The notes: a model not told the origin generated them from the letters alone. A DNA stretch of 37,256 nucleotides from a virus (IMGVR_UViG_3300032893_000175:1-37256); one strand, 5' to 3'. Shown: positions 7,978 through 14,287, counted from the first letter of the stretch. Translations and numbers: made by a program.

Positions 7978-8346
7978 ATGAACCCCGACATCCCGCCGCT
8001 TCCGGAGAACGACCACGACACCATCGTGGCGCTCTGGACCATCGTCAACCGCGCGGTCACCGACATCCGCGACCTCCACAAGGACATCGCCGGCGTGCAG
8101 GGGAGCATCAACGCCTTCATCCTCGGCATCGACAAGAAGATCGGGGACGCGGTCGACAAGCTGGAGATCAAGATAAGCGCGGCGATGGAGGGGCACAACA
8201 AGGACGACGCGATCTCGCACGGCGCGTTCGACCGCCGGCTCCGCTTCCTTGAGCGCTACGTGTGGGTGGCGGTCGGCGGCATCGGCATCCTGAACCTCCT
8301 CGTCCTCTCCGGGGTGCTACACTTGACGAACCTCACCAACCCATGA
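7978..8346 (+). CDS. XhlA-like coiled-coil membrane protein, lysis accessory
   Basis: A 122-residue protein with a soluble N-terminal helix region (about 15-90, including DIRDLHKDIAGVQGSINAFI and KIGDAVDKLEIKIS) followed by one membrane segment at about 95-113 (VWVAVGGIGILNLLVLSGV). That architecture matches XhlA/hemolysin-type proteins that sit beside endolysin genes in many phages and act with holins. The stop overlaps the endolysin start (ATGA), tying it to lysis. A baseplate function is less likely because of the C-terminal membrane anchor. Confidence 0.65.
   Translation: MNPDIPPLPENDHDTIVALWTIVNRAVTDIRDLHKDIAGVQGSINAFILGIDKKIGDAVDKLEIKISAAMEGHNKDDAISHGAFDRRLRFLERYVWVAVGGIGILNLLVLSGVLHLTNLTNP
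8315..8323 (+). promoter_or_regulatory. Extended -10 promoter (TGCTACACT) before the endolysin
   Basis: GGGTGCTACACT lies inside the end of the preceding gene, 19 bases before ATG 8343. It matches the promoter at 22311-22319 in ten consecutive bases. It probably gives the endolysin an extra start of transcription. Confidence 0.5.
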
Positions 8347-9146
8347 ACAACACCTGCGAGGAGGGGCAGCCGTTCGGGGCGAACTACAACGGGTCGTACG
8401 CGGCCGCGCACCTCGCCGGCCACACCGGCCAGGACTGGACCTGCGGCTTCGGCACGCCGATCCGCTCGCCCTACGAAGGGACGATATACAAGGTCCTCAC
8501 CAAGGAGCGCCCGGCGGCCGACGGCTCGGGCTTCACGGGCGTATTCATGATCGTCGACAACGGCATCGAGCTCTTCGAGTGGCTCGAGGGGCACTGCGAC
8601 CCGTCCGTCGCGCCCAGCCAGCGCGTCCTCAAGGGCGACGTGATCGGGACCGAGGCGAACCACGGCGAGGTGTTCGTCGGGAACAAGCAGATCACCCTCG
8701 CCATGCAGGCGGCCGGGGACAAGCGCGGAAGCCACCGTCACTACCAGAAGCGGCCGGTGTACCGCTCGCGGACGCTCACCCGGCCGTGCCTCTCCTCGAA
8801 CACCGACGAGAACGGCTCGTACCTCGACCCCCAGGGCTTCTACTATCCAATCTTCGACTACTTCAACGGCTACAACGGCTGCGTGGACCCCGCCCTGCCG
8901 ACCTTCAGGCGCGACCTGACGCTCGGGGCGTCCGGCTACGATGTCTTCGTCCTGCAGCGTTTTCTGGCCTCACAAGGCCTGTTTCACGTGGAACCCACCG
9001 CCTTCTTCGGGCCGGTCACCCAGCAGGGGCTCTCGGCCTGGCAGAAGGCGCACGGCATAGAGCCAACGCTCGGGTACTTCGGGCCGAAGTCCCGGGCGGC
9101 GATCGCCGGCTACATGCTCCCCGCGCCCGACCTCGGCCATGCGTAG
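8343..9146 (+). CDS. Endolysin: M23 zinc endopeptidase with peptidoglycan-binding domain
   Basis: A 267-residue enzyme likely to cut peptide cross-links in peptidoglycan. The M23 (LAS) motifs are visible: H27-TGQ-D31, and the H-x-H pair H131-R-H133, with an additional H84 in the usual intermediate region. Residues about 190-258 form a PG_binding_1-like repeat domain (LTLGASGYDVFVLQRFLASQ, FFGPVTQQGLSAWQKAHGI, GYFGPKSRAAIAGY). There is no signal peptide, so release needs a holin, and candidate membrane proteins flank it. The start ATG 8343 overlaps the upstream stop. The repeat wording (LGxxGxDVxxLQxFLxSxG) is familiar from Patescibacteria secreted proteins, which is one of the host hints. Confidence 0.85.
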   Translation: MNNTCEEGQPFGANYNGSYAAAHLAGHTGQDWTCGFGTPIRSPYEGTIYKVLTKERPAADGSGFTGVFMIVDNGIELFEWLEGHCDPSVAPSQRVLKGDVIGTEANHGEVFVGNKQITLAMQAAGDKRGSHRHYQKRPVYRSRTLTRPCLSSNTDENGSYLDPQGFYYPIFDYFNGYNGCVDPALPTFRRDLTLGASGYDVFVLQRFLASQGLFHVEPTAFFGPVTQQGLSAWQKAHGIEPTLGYFGPKSRAAIAGYMLPAPDLGHA

Positions 9147-9154
9147 CGGAGCCT

Positions 9155-9239
9155 AGGAGCCCGGGCGGGACGGTGGCGGGAGTGCGAGCCTCTCGTCCCC
9201 GGATCCACCCGCCCGGACTCCTGCGCTTCGCAGGCCTTT
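9155..9239. terminator. Inverted repeats between endolysin and holin candidate
   Basis: AGGAGCCCGGGCGGG (9155-9169) is complementary, with one mismatch, to CCCGCCCGGACTCCT (9208-9222). A second hairpin, CCTGCG-CTT-CGCAGG (9220-9234), overlaps its end and is followed by CCTTT. Together they fill most of the 111-base gap before ATG 9258. They could be a leaky terminator, attenuator or processing site. Confidence 0.5.
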
Positions 9240-9257
9240 AGAAGTACCAAAAACGCC

Positions 9258-9581
9258 ATGTTCAAGAAGACCCTCGCCGCCCTCGACAACCTCCTGCACT
9301 GGGTACTCGCCTCGTCGGCGAACCCGGAGGAGGCCTCGCTCACGATCAAGGGGATCCTCGTCGGGGCGGTCCCCGCGGCCATGTTCCTCATCGGGCTCGC
9401 GCACGTCGACATCGGCTCGGACCAGGTGAACGCGCTCGTCGACTCCGTCGCGCAGTTCGTCGAGTCCTTCCTCGCGCTCGTCGCCGCGGCCATCACGACC
9501 TACGGCATCGCCCGGAAGATACTCATCTCGATATTCGGCCTCCTCAAGCCGAGGGACGAGTCGGACGGGGCGGCGGAGTAG
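9258..9581 (+). CDS. Holin candidate (two-TM small membrane protein)
   Basis: A 107-residue protein with two hydrophobic segments, about 30-48 (IKGILVGAVPAAMFLIGLA) and 67-92 (around SFLALVAAAITTYGIARKI). The N terminus is short and amphipathic, and the tail is charged (KPRDESDGAAE). Size, topology and the position right after the endolysin fit a class II-type holin, which would form membrane lesions that let the endolysin reach the wall. No specific holin family is recognised. The start has an A-rich leader (CCAAAAACGCC) and no Shine-Dalgarno sequence. It is followed by a hairpin terminator. Confidence 0.65.
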   Translation: MFKKTLAALDNLLHWVLASSANPEEASLTIKGILVGAVPAAMFLIGLAHVDIGSDQVNALVDSVAQFVESFLALVAAAITTYGIARKILISIFGLLKPRDESDGAAE

Positions 9582-9595
9582 CCGCGCACCCGCCG

Positions 9596-9630
9596 GGAAA
9601 GCCCTCGCGCACCCGCGGGGGCTTTCCTTT
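9596..9630 (+). terminator. Rho-independent-like terminator after the lysis genes
   Basis: GGAAAGCCC (9596-9604) pairs perfectly with GGGCTTTCC (9619-9627) across a GC-rich 14-base loop, followed by TTT. It separates the late operon from the next cassette. Confidence 0.7.
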
Positions 9631-9643
9631 CGCGGGCTGGGGA

Positions 9644-9649
9644 TATACT
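9644..9649 (+). promoter_or_regulatory. -10 promoter element of the moron cassette
   Basis: GGATATACT contains TATACT at 9644-9649, just downstream of the terminator and 38 bases before ATG 9688. No TG extension is present, unlike most promoters here. Confidence 0.55.
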
Positions 9650-9687
9650 GGGGACGGAGACCATTGACACAAGAAGGAGGTGCTCCG

Positions 9688-9930
9688 ATGCGACTGAAAT
9701 GCCACGACTGCGGCGCGGAGTTCGATACCCGGACGAAGCAGCCGTTCTCGAATCACAAGACCATGCAGCCCGGCGAGAGGTACCACACCTTTTGCTCGGT
9801 GAAGTGCCAGGCGAACGCCGAGAAGAAGGTGAAGCTGGCTCGGTTGAACCGGCCGCATCTTGCAACGGTGAACGGTCATCAGACTGATGACTATGCGACC
9901 GTGAACACGAAGGCCGAGAGGCTGTTCTAA
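9688..9930 (+). CDS. Small zinc-ribbon protein (80 aa)
   Basis: The start is ATG 9688 because AAGGAGG lies at ideal spacing before it; this is one of only two strong Shine-Dalgarno sequences in the window. A TTG at 9664 would extend the frame but has no ribosome site. The protein has C5-HD-C8 and C36-SVK-C40, a likely zinc ribbon, followed by a basic stretch (EKKVKLARLNRP) and a less ordered end. Function is unknown. It is the first gene of a promoter-terminator cassette shared with the protease gene at 9942. Codons are somewhat more AT-rich than those of the neighbours. Confidence 0.75.
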   Translation: MRLKCHDCGAEFDTRTKQPFSNHKTMQPGERYHTFCSVKCQANAEKKVKLARLNRPHLATVNGHQTDDYATVNTKAERLF

Positions 9931-9941
9931 CGGAGGAGACC

Positions 9942-10553
9942 ATGCGTACCAAGACCGTGTTCCTCGCGCTTCTCCTGCTCGCCGGTTGCGCCACCAACGC
10001 CCCGGTCAAGCAGGAGCTCGCCAACTCGGTGCTCCTCGACGGCGACGACGACTCGTGCTCCGGCACGGCGGTGAGCGACCGGCTCGTGCTCACCGCGTAC
10101 CACTGCCACGTCATCACGAACATCGTGGCGTACCAGGAGTATCCGACAATCACCAAGCACGCGTTCATCCGCGTCGTCAAGTCCGACGAGGCGAGCGACC
10201 TCATGCTCCTCGAGTTCTCCCCCGGCTTCGTGCCGGTCGAGCTCGCGGGCGACGACGACCGCCCGCAGATCGGCGACCCCATCCAGCTCGTCGGTTGCCC
10301 GATGGGGCACTGCAACACCGTCACGGAGGGCTACATCTCCGCGCTCCTCGACAAGAAGCACGACAAGTTCGTGTTCTCTGCGGCGGCGTTCCCGGGCGGC
10401 TCGGGCGGCGGGGTCTTCTGGCACGGGAAGCTCATCAGCGTCCTGCAAGCCATCGGGTACGAGCAGTTGAACCCGATAAGCCAGAACTACGCCCCCAGCA
10501 TCAGCTACGGCTCCACGCTCGAGGCGTTCCGGGCGTTTGTCAAGGGGATGTGA
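9942..10553 (+). CDS. Lipoprotein trypsin-like serine protease
   Basis: A 203-residue protein with a type II signal peptide: KTK-type n-region, FLALLLLA, lipobox LAGC with Cys16. The chymotrypsin-fold triad is visible: H54 in LTAYHC, D86 in ASDLMLLEF and S154 in FPGGSGGGVF. C39, C55, C119 and C124 could form disulfides. It is probably a membrane-anchored, exported peptidase (S1 or DegP-like core without PDZ). It is preceded by a clear Shine-Dalgarno sequence (GGAGGAG) and followed by a strong terminator. Such a gene has no role in virion assembly, so a role in the infected cell envelope is likely: exclusion of other phages, host-surface change, or help with lysis. The target is unknown. Confidence 0.85.
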   Translation: MRTKTVFLALLLLAGCATNAPVKQELANSVLLDGDDDSCSGTAVSDRLVLTAYHCHVITNIVAYQEYPTITKHAFIRVVKSDEASDLMLLEFSPGFVPVELAGDDDRPQIGDPIQLVGCPMGHCNTVTEGYISALLDKKHDKFVFSAAAFPGGSGGGVFWHGKLISVLQAIGYEQLNPISQNYAPSISYGSTLEAFRAFVKGM

Positions 10554-10572
10554 ATGCGGAAAACGCGGCGAA

Positions 10573-10602
10573 GGAGAGACGCGGAAACGTCTCTCCTTTT
10601 TT
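10573..10602 (+). terminator. Strong Rho-independent terminator
   Basis: GGAGAGACG (10573-10581), loop CGGAAA, CGTCTCTCC (10588-10596), then TTTTTT. It closes the protease cassette 19 bases after the protease stop codon. Confidence 0.92.
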
Positions 10603-10802
10603 GTTCGCAGGCGGCCAGGGGCAGGGGGCTGCTCGCATCGTGTCTCTCCGTACGGATCGTTCTCATGTCCGTACAAAATTGCGGCTCGTGCGGCGCGTGT
10701 CCCGGCATGCGGGGATCTATGTTCCCGCCGTGGAATCCCCTGACCGGCGCGCCTCGAAAGGAACCGGCAGCCGGGGCGTCGAGGCCCCCTCCCTCTGGCA
10801 AC
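10603..10802. other. Region between the moron terminator and the minus-strand gene
   Basis: No secure gene is seen. It contains a 7-bp hairpin, GTACGGA (10649-10655) with TCCGTAC (10667-10673), and a short GGGGC/GCCCC stem near 10775-10790 that could end the minus-strand transcript. A weak Cys-rich open frame begins at 10665 and is listed separately. Confidence 0.4.
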
Positions 10803-11108
10803 CTACTTTTTAACGAACCTTCCGTGCTCGTCGCGCGGGTTGCGGATCCGCGCCCAGCGCGTATTCGACGCGTGGCTGGCGCGGGCGCTCCGCTCCCTCG
10901 GGGAGCGGGCGGCCTGCGATGCGCGGCCCGCGATCGCCGCGGCCTCCCGTGCGGTGAGCTCCTTCTTTTTCGTGCTCATGAGAGAGAGGATAGCACGAAT
11001 GCGGACGCGTGGGAAAGGGGGTGTGGACAACGGGCTTGCATGCGGACGCGTGGGCATGGTACAGTCCCGGCGTCGGGTTTTAGCAGGGGCCGCACCCTGA
11101 CGACATAA
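10665..11108 (+). CDS. Doubtful Cys-rich open frame
   Basis: ATG 10665 opens with MSVQNCGSCGACPGMRGSMF, a Cys/Gly/Pro-rich start that looks non-random, and a weak ACGGAT sits 7 bases upstream as in the leaderless genes of this phage. The frame then runs through the opposite-strand gene at 10803-10979 and the operator region, where it becomes Arg-rich and looks like shadow coding. It may be a short gene whose end I cannot place, or chance. No function is suggested. Confidence 0.2.
   Translation: MSVQNCGSCGACPGMRGSMFPPWNPLTGAPRKEPAAGASRPPPSGNLLFNEPSVLVARVADPRPARIRRVAGAGAPLPRGAGGLRCAARDRRGLPCGELLLFRAHEREDSTNADAWERGCGQRACMRTRGHGTVPASGFSRGRTLTT
10803..10979 (-). CDS. Small basic protein, the only minus-strand gene (58 aa)
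   Basis: The start is ATG at 10979 reading leftward; the -10 element TGCTATCCT lies exactly 7 bases upstream, so the message would be leaderless. A longer frame to 11114 is rejected because it crosses the promoter. The protein is strongly basic and Ala/Ser/Arg-rich: MSTKKKELTAREAAAIAGRA, then ARASHASNTRWARIR and DEHGRFVKK. The first part could be a short helix-turn-helix, but I cannot confirm it. Its position, divergent from the early operon and next to the operator copies at 10999 and 11040, suggests an early regulator, possibly autoregulated. Confidence 0.7.
   Translation of the reverse strand: MSTKKKELTAREAAAIAGRASQAARSPRERSARASHASNTRWARIRNPRDEHGRFVKK
10987..10995 (-). promoter_or_regulatory. 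Extended -10 promoter on the minus strand (TGCTATCCT)
   Basis: Read on the minus strand, TGC TATCCT ends at 10987, and 7 bases separate it from ATG 10979. A copy of the operator-like repeat (10999-11016) lies immediately upstream. Confidence 0.65.
10999..11057. promoter_or_regulatory. Two operator-like repeats at the divergent early promoters
   Basis: ATGCGGACGCGTGGG occurs at 10999-11013 and again at 11040-11054; the second extends to ATGCGGACGCGTGGGCAT, differing from the perfect palindrome at 14326 at two symmetric positions. One copy abuts the minus-strand -10, the other the plus-strand -10. Between them TGTGGACAA (11022-11030) is a DnaA-box-like sequence on the minus strand. Likely binding sites for a regulator. 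Confidence 0.7.
11057..11065 (+). promoter_or_regulatory. Early promoter (TGGTACAGT)
   Basis: Extended -10 TGG TACAGT directly follows the operator copy at 11040-11057. TTGCAT at 11036-11041 could be a -35 with an 18-base spacer. The leader to ATG 11126 is about 55 bases, A/C-rich just before the start (ACACACACCTACCCACC). Confidence 0.6.
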
Positions 11109-11125
11109 ACACACACCTACCCACC

Positions 11126-11263
11126 ATGAGACAGACGGACCAGATGACGCGCCTCGAGCTCTTCCAGGAGCTCGCCGGGTACGCGCATCCCACGTGGTAC
11201 CAGCTCGTGTTCGGATATACGACGCCGATGCTCCGCGCGCTCGTGGCCTACTATCGCCACTAG
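11126..11263 (+). CDS. Small early protein (45 aa)
   Basis: First frame after the early promoter. It begins MRQTDQMTRLELFQELAGYA and ends in a hydrophobic, aromatic stretch (WYQLVFGYTTPMLRALVAYY). Codon use matches neighbouring genes (GAGCTC, CTCGTG). No family is recognised. The aromatic tail could be a membrane-associated helix or a protein-binding helix. There is no Shine-Dalgarno sequence. Confidence 0.5.
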   Translation: MRQTDQMTRLELFQELAGYAHPTWYQLVFGYTTPMLRALVAYYRH

Positions 11264-11299
11264 CGCTTTCGTTTTATTTACCCACTCACACACCAAGCA

Positions 11300-11443
11300 A
11301 TGAAAAGGTTGACAGAATCGCAAGTCGAGGAGATCCGCACGCTCCACCGCGAGGGTTGGAGCGAGCGCGAGATCGCTCGCAAGATGGGCTGCTCGCGCAG
11401 CGCGGTATGGGCCCGTCTGCAGACGGCTAAGTCGGCGCGCTAG
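11300..11443 (+). CDS. Small helix-turn-helix protein (47 aa)
   Basis: The protein is essentially one resolvase/Hin-type HTH: MKRLTESQVEEIRTLHREGW leads into SEREIARKMGCSRSAVWARL, where EIARKMG is the first helix and SRSAVWARL the recognition helix. The start ATG 11300 follows an A/C-rich leader (CACTCACACACCAAGCA). The stop lies 1 base before the Sak4-like gene. A DNA-binding role is likely, and it is one candidate for binding the ACGCGT operators nearby. There is no catalytic domain, so it is not a recombinase. Confidence 0.75.
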   Translation: MKRLTESQVEEIRTLHREGWSEREIARKMGCSRSAVWARLQTAKSAR

Positions 11444-11444
11444 T

Positions 11445-12395
11445 ATGGCGGCCGCAATCAGAAAGGCCGAACGGCAGAAGGCGAAGCTCCGGCTCGCGCT
11501 CGCGGGGCCGTCCGGCTCCGGCAAGACGATGAGCGCGCTCAAGCTCGCGCGCGGCGTCGTCGGGCCGGAGGGGCGCATCTGCATGATCGACACGGAGCGC
11601 GGCTCCGGCGACCTCTACGCGGGGCTCACCGACTACGACATCATCACGCTCGCGCCGCCGTTCAAGCCGTCGGCGTACGTCGAGGCGCTCCACGACGCGG
11701 AGGCGGCGGGCTACGACATCATCATCGTCGACTCGCTCTCGCACGCGTGGATGGACGAGGGCGGGCTCCTCGACCAGGCAGACAAGATGGAGGCCTCGGG
11801 CAAGAACCGCTTTACCATGTGGGCGGAGCTCACGCCGCAGCATCGCGCGCTCGTGAACGCCCTCCTGCAGAGCCCGAAGCATCTCGTCGTGACCATGCGC
11901 TCCAAGCAGGAGTACGCGCTCGAGAAGGACGAGAAGACCGGGAAGAATCGGGTCCGCAAGCTCGGCATGGGCGTCGTCCAGCGCGACGGCATCGAGTACG
12001 AGTTCACGGTTCTCCTCGACATCGAGCAGAACCACCACGCGCACGCGAGCAAGGACCGCACGGCCATGTTCGACGACGAGATCTTCCTCATCGACGAGAA
12101 GACCGGCCAGCGGCTCGCGACGTGGCTGAACGAGGGCAAGGATGCGCCGCCCGAGAAGGCGAAGAGCGCCGCGGAGGAGCTCTCCCCGGCGAAGAAGCGC
12201 ATCCTCATCGGCGACCTCATGGACGAGCTCGGCTCGCCGATCCGCGGCGCGGACGCGGAGCTCGCGCGCTCGGCCATCATCGCGAAGACGGGACTCGCGC
12301 CGAGCGAGGAGAACCTCGCCGAGATCATCACCCGCCTCGAGACCATCAAGCTGACCGGCAGGCACGAGGGCGCGGGGGAGGAGATCCACTACTAG
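11445..12395 (+). CDS. Sak4-like RecA-fold ATPase (single-strand annealing/recombination)
   Basis: A 316-residue P-loop protein. Walker A is GPSGSGKT at residues 21-28, and a Walker B-like strand YDIIIVDSLSHAW lies near residue 90. The motifs MIDTERGSGDLYA and HLVVTMRSKQEY match phage nucleotide-binding proteins of the Sak4/AAA_24 group, RecA-fold ATPases that aid single-strand annealing in phage replication and repair. The C-terminal 70 residues are helical and charged. It is the largest early gene, 1 base after the HTH gene and 3 bases before a coiled-coil gene that often accompanies such ATPases. Confidence 0.8.
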   Translation: MAAAIRKAERQKAKLRLALAGPSGSGKTMSALKLARGVVGPEGRICMIDTERGSGDLYAGLTDYDIITLAPPFKPSAYVEALHDAEAAGYDIIIVDSLSHAWMDEGGLLDQADKMEASGKNRFTMWAELTPQHRALVNALLQSPKHLVVTMRSKQEYALEKDEKTGKNRVRKLGMGVVQRDGIEYEFTVLLDIEQNHHAHASKDRTAMFDDEIFLIDEKTGQRLATWLNEGKDAPPEKAKSAAEELSPAKKRILIGDLMDELGSPIRGADAELARSAIIAKTGLAPSEENLAEIITRLETIKLTGRHEGAGEEIHY

Positions 12396-12398
12396 CGT

Positions 12399-12830
12399 AT
12401 GGCGAAATCAAAGCTCGCGCAGCTCAAGGAGCTCGGCGAGGCGCTGTACCTCCTGCGCCGCGAGATCGAGGTCGTCGAGGCCGAGTCGAAGGCGGTGCTC
12501 GACCCGCTCAAGAGGAGGAAGGACGAGCTGCAGGAGGAGATGCGCGCCCTGTTCGGCGAGGTCGGGCTGGCGAGCATCAAGAACGAGGCCGGGGAGACGA
12601 TCTCCGTGGTCCCGAAGAAGGAGTACGTCGTCGTGAACGAGATCTACGCCCTCCCGTGGGCGAAGGAGCACGGCGCGGTGCGCATCGACTCGCGGCTCCT
12701 CGCGCAGAAGCTCTCCGCGATGGAGCCGGAGAAGGTGCCGGCCGAGGCGTTCCAGCTCGTCGAGTCGAGCTATATCAGCGTGCGTAAACCCGCCCCTCCG
12801 AAGAAGGAGGGCGGCACCAACGAATCATGA
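12399..12830 (+). CDS. Coiled-coil phage protein, Gp157-like
   Basis: A 143-residue protein whose first 50 residues form a likely coiled coil (LKELGEALYLLRREIEVVEA, then VLDPLKRRKDELQEEM). A small alpha/beta domain follows (IKNEAGETISVVPKKEYVVV, IDSRLLAQKLSAM). This resembles siphovirus Gp157-type proteins, which usually neighbour recombination ATPases; their biochemical role is not settled. The stop overlaps the next start (ATGA). A hairpin (12791-12813) sits in its last codons and could act as an attenuator. Confidence 0.6.
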   Translation: MAKSKLAQLKELGEALYLLRREIEVVEAESKAVLDPLKRRKDELQEEMRALFGEVGLASIKNEAGETISVVPKKEYVVVNEIYALPWAKEHGAVRIDSRLLAQKLSAMEPEKVPAEAFQLVESSYISVRKPAPPKKEGGTNES

Positions 12831-13357
12831 AAAACAGCAATCGCTTGTTCTGGTCGGTGCTCCTTATCGCGATCCTCGGCGTGGTGTTCGGCGGCGTGTG
12901 GCAGGCCGTAGACGACCACAGGCGGACCGCCGAGGCTGACTGGGCGCCGGGGCAGGGCTCGTCCGGCGAGCTGACGCCGAGTCCGGCGACCACCACCACG
13001 TTCGTCGTGTACCGCGAGCCGTCGGTGAGCTACATCCAGCGCCCGGACTTCGAGATCCACCCGAACACGTCGGGGCGGGCGGAGCTCATGGTCGTCACTG
13101 TGGCGCTCACGGTCGGCGACGCGAAGGGCGACCGCGGCTCCGCGACCGTGTGGATGGAGTCCGGCGACACGGTTCCGTACGGCACGACGCAGTCGGAGGC
13201 GTCGCTCTCCCTCGACACGCCGGGAGGGGCGCAGGAGACGCAGGAGGTCGTCCTGACGGCGCTCGTGCCCGCCGGCTCGACCTACCAGCTGAACTCCGAG
13301 GGCACCGGGGCGTACCGCATCGGCCAGATAGTCAACTGGGCCGTCTACGGCCTATGA
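12827..13357 (+). CDS. Membrane-anchored protein sharing a C-terminal domain with a tail fibre protein
   Basis: A 176-residue protein with an N-terminal signal anchor (about 8-27, FWSVLLIAILGVVFGGVWQA), a Pro/Ser/Thr linker, and a C-terminal beta domain (about 78-176). That domain is clearly related to residues 159-253 of the tail protein encoded at 7214: NTSGRAELMVVTVALT matches NNTGRAQLHVVTIAIT, and EVVLTALVPAGSTYQL matches EVVLTFLVKVGGTYYI. The protein would place a fibre-like domain outside the membrane of the infected cell early in infection. Superinfection exclusion by receptor blocking is a reasonable inference. It overlaps both neighbours by ATGA. Confidence 0.75.
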   Translation: MKNSNRLFWSVLLIAILGVVFGGVWQAVDDHRRTAEADWAPGQGSSGELTPSPATTTTFVVYREPSVSYIQRPDFEIHPNTSGRAELMVVTVALTVGDAKGDRGSATVWMESGDTVPYGTTQSEASLSLDTPGGAQETQEVVLTALVPAGSTYQLNSEGTGAYRIGQIVNWAVYGL

Positions 13358-13614
13358 TCGCCCGCCAGGAGTCGGTGAAGGTCGTGTACGGCGCGCTCGA
13401 CACGCTCTTCGCGCGGCCGCTCGCGGCCATCGTCAACGGCGGCAGGGACCCGGCGATATACCGGCTCACCCGCCTCTCGTCCGACGAGATCGCGAACCTG
13501 CTCGAGACGGGCGACCCGGACAAGGACCCGCCCGTCGTGCGCACCGGGAACGCGGGCATCGCGGCCGACGAACCGAGGGGCGCCGGCGGGGGCGGCGAGG
13601 GAAGCCATGGCTAG
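13354..13614 (+). CDS. Small early protein of unknown function (86 aa)
   Basis: ATG 13354 overlaps the previous stop. It begins MIARQESVKVVYGALDTLFA and has a helical first half (RDPAIYRLTRLSSDEIANLL). It ends in a Gly/acidic tail (GAGGGGEGSHG). No family is recognised. It overlaps the next gene by 8 bases, which suggests coupled translation within the early operon. Confidence 0.65.
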   Translation: MIARQESVKVVYGALDTLFARPLAAIVNGGRDPAIYRLTRLSSDEIANLLETGDPDKDPPVVRTGNAGIAADEPRGAGGGGEGSHG

Positions 13615-13846
13615 GCTCGACCGCGGCAGCGGCCTCTCGGGGCTGAGTTCCGACTATAGCTCGAAGAAGTGCCCCGGCGGTCCGCACATGAAGACGACGA
13701 TCAGGCGGGTGCGCCAGTCCGTCGCGCCCATCCTCGGGTCGCTCGAGCAGCGCGAGATCCTCGGCGCCGAGGCGGACGTGTGCCTCAAGGGCGGCTGCCG
13801 GCACTACACCGACATGAGCAGGGTTCCTAACTGGAGGCTGGCATGA
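13607..13846 (+). CDS. Small early protein (79 aa)
   Basis: Overlaps its neighbours at both ends (8 and 4 bases). The protein has a Ser/Gly-rich start (MARLDRGSGLSGLSSDYSSK), a basic helix (MKTTIRRVRQSVAPILGSLE) and a Cys/His cluster (DVCLKGGCRHYTD) that might bind a metal. No family is recognised. It is part of the run of small, tightly packed early genes between 12.8 and 14.2 kb. Confidence 0.6.
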   Translation: MARLDRGSGLSGLSSDYSSKKCPGGPHMKTTIRRVRQSVAPILGSLEQREILGAEADVCLKGGCRHYTDMSRVPNWRLA

Positions 13847-14079
13847 ACCGCGAAACGTTCGCCGCCGTGCTCTTCGTCTCGGTGTGCACCTCGCTCGGCA
13901 TCTCCTTCCTGGTGTACGCGGTCCGCGAGGACGCGAAGGTGCGCTGCTACGAGGAGGCGGACTTCGCCAGGGCCAACCCGCGCTTCTTCGTGTACCAGAG
14001 CGAGTTCGACCGGTGCGCGAAGAGCGGCGTGAACATACCAGCGGTCATAAGCCAGGACTTCCATGAACCACAGCGTTAA
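13843..14079 (+). CDS. Small membrane protein (78 aa)
   Basis: One N-terminal membrane segment at about 6-26 (FAAVLFVSVCTSLGISFLVY) is followed by a short charged domain with two cysteines (KVRCYEEADFAR, FDRCAKSG). Topology would place the C-terminal domain either outside or in the cytoplasm; the charges around the segment do not decide. It is the second membrane protein in this early cluster, after the one at 12827. No family is recognised. Confidence 0.6.
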   Translation: MNRETFAAVLFVSVCTSLGISFLVYAVREDAKVRCYEEADFARANPRFFVYQSEFDRCAKSGVNIPAVISQDFHEPQR

Positions 14080-14236
14080 AAACGGGATCCCGGGCACCTA
14101 CGTCTGCGTCGAGACGGACTGCGGCAAGGAGTTCGAGATCACGGAGGAGGACCTGCACCGGTGCAGCGTGAACGGCTGGAAGCCGCCGCTCCGGTGCTCT
14201 ACGTGCCGGCACAAGCGGCGCCCGAAGGTCCACTGA
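14063..14236 (+). CDS. Small zinc-ribbon protein (57 aa)
   Basis: Too short for ordinary gene calling, but it has a clear pattern: a first Cys pair (CVETDC, residues 15 and 20), FEITEEDLHRC, and a second pair CSTC followed by RHKRRPK. This looks like a zinc ribbon of the type found in small nucleic-acid-binding proteins. The start ATG 14063 lies inside the preceding gene by 17 bases. It is the last gene before a hairpin and the promoter of the replication initiator. Confidence 0.65.
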   Translation: MNHSVKNGIPGTYVCVETDCGKEFEITEEDLHRCSVNGWKPPLRCSTCRHKRRPKVH

Positions 14237-14249
14237 TCGGTTCTCCCGA

Positions 14250-14272
14250 GGCCCCGGATGCGAAGCGGGGCC
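14250..14272 (+). terminator. GC hairpin after the first early operon
   Basis: GGCCCCG (14250-14256) pairs with CGGGGCC (14266-14272), flanked by partly complementary TTCTCCC and GGGAAAA. No T-run follows, so termination strength is uncertain. Confidence 0.4.
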
Positions 14273-14287
14273 GAAGGGAAAACTGAG

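Noticed and set aside
11300-11443. Serine recombinase fragment
   Set aside because: Only the HTH is present, with an intact start and stop and no sign of a lost catalytic domain nearby.
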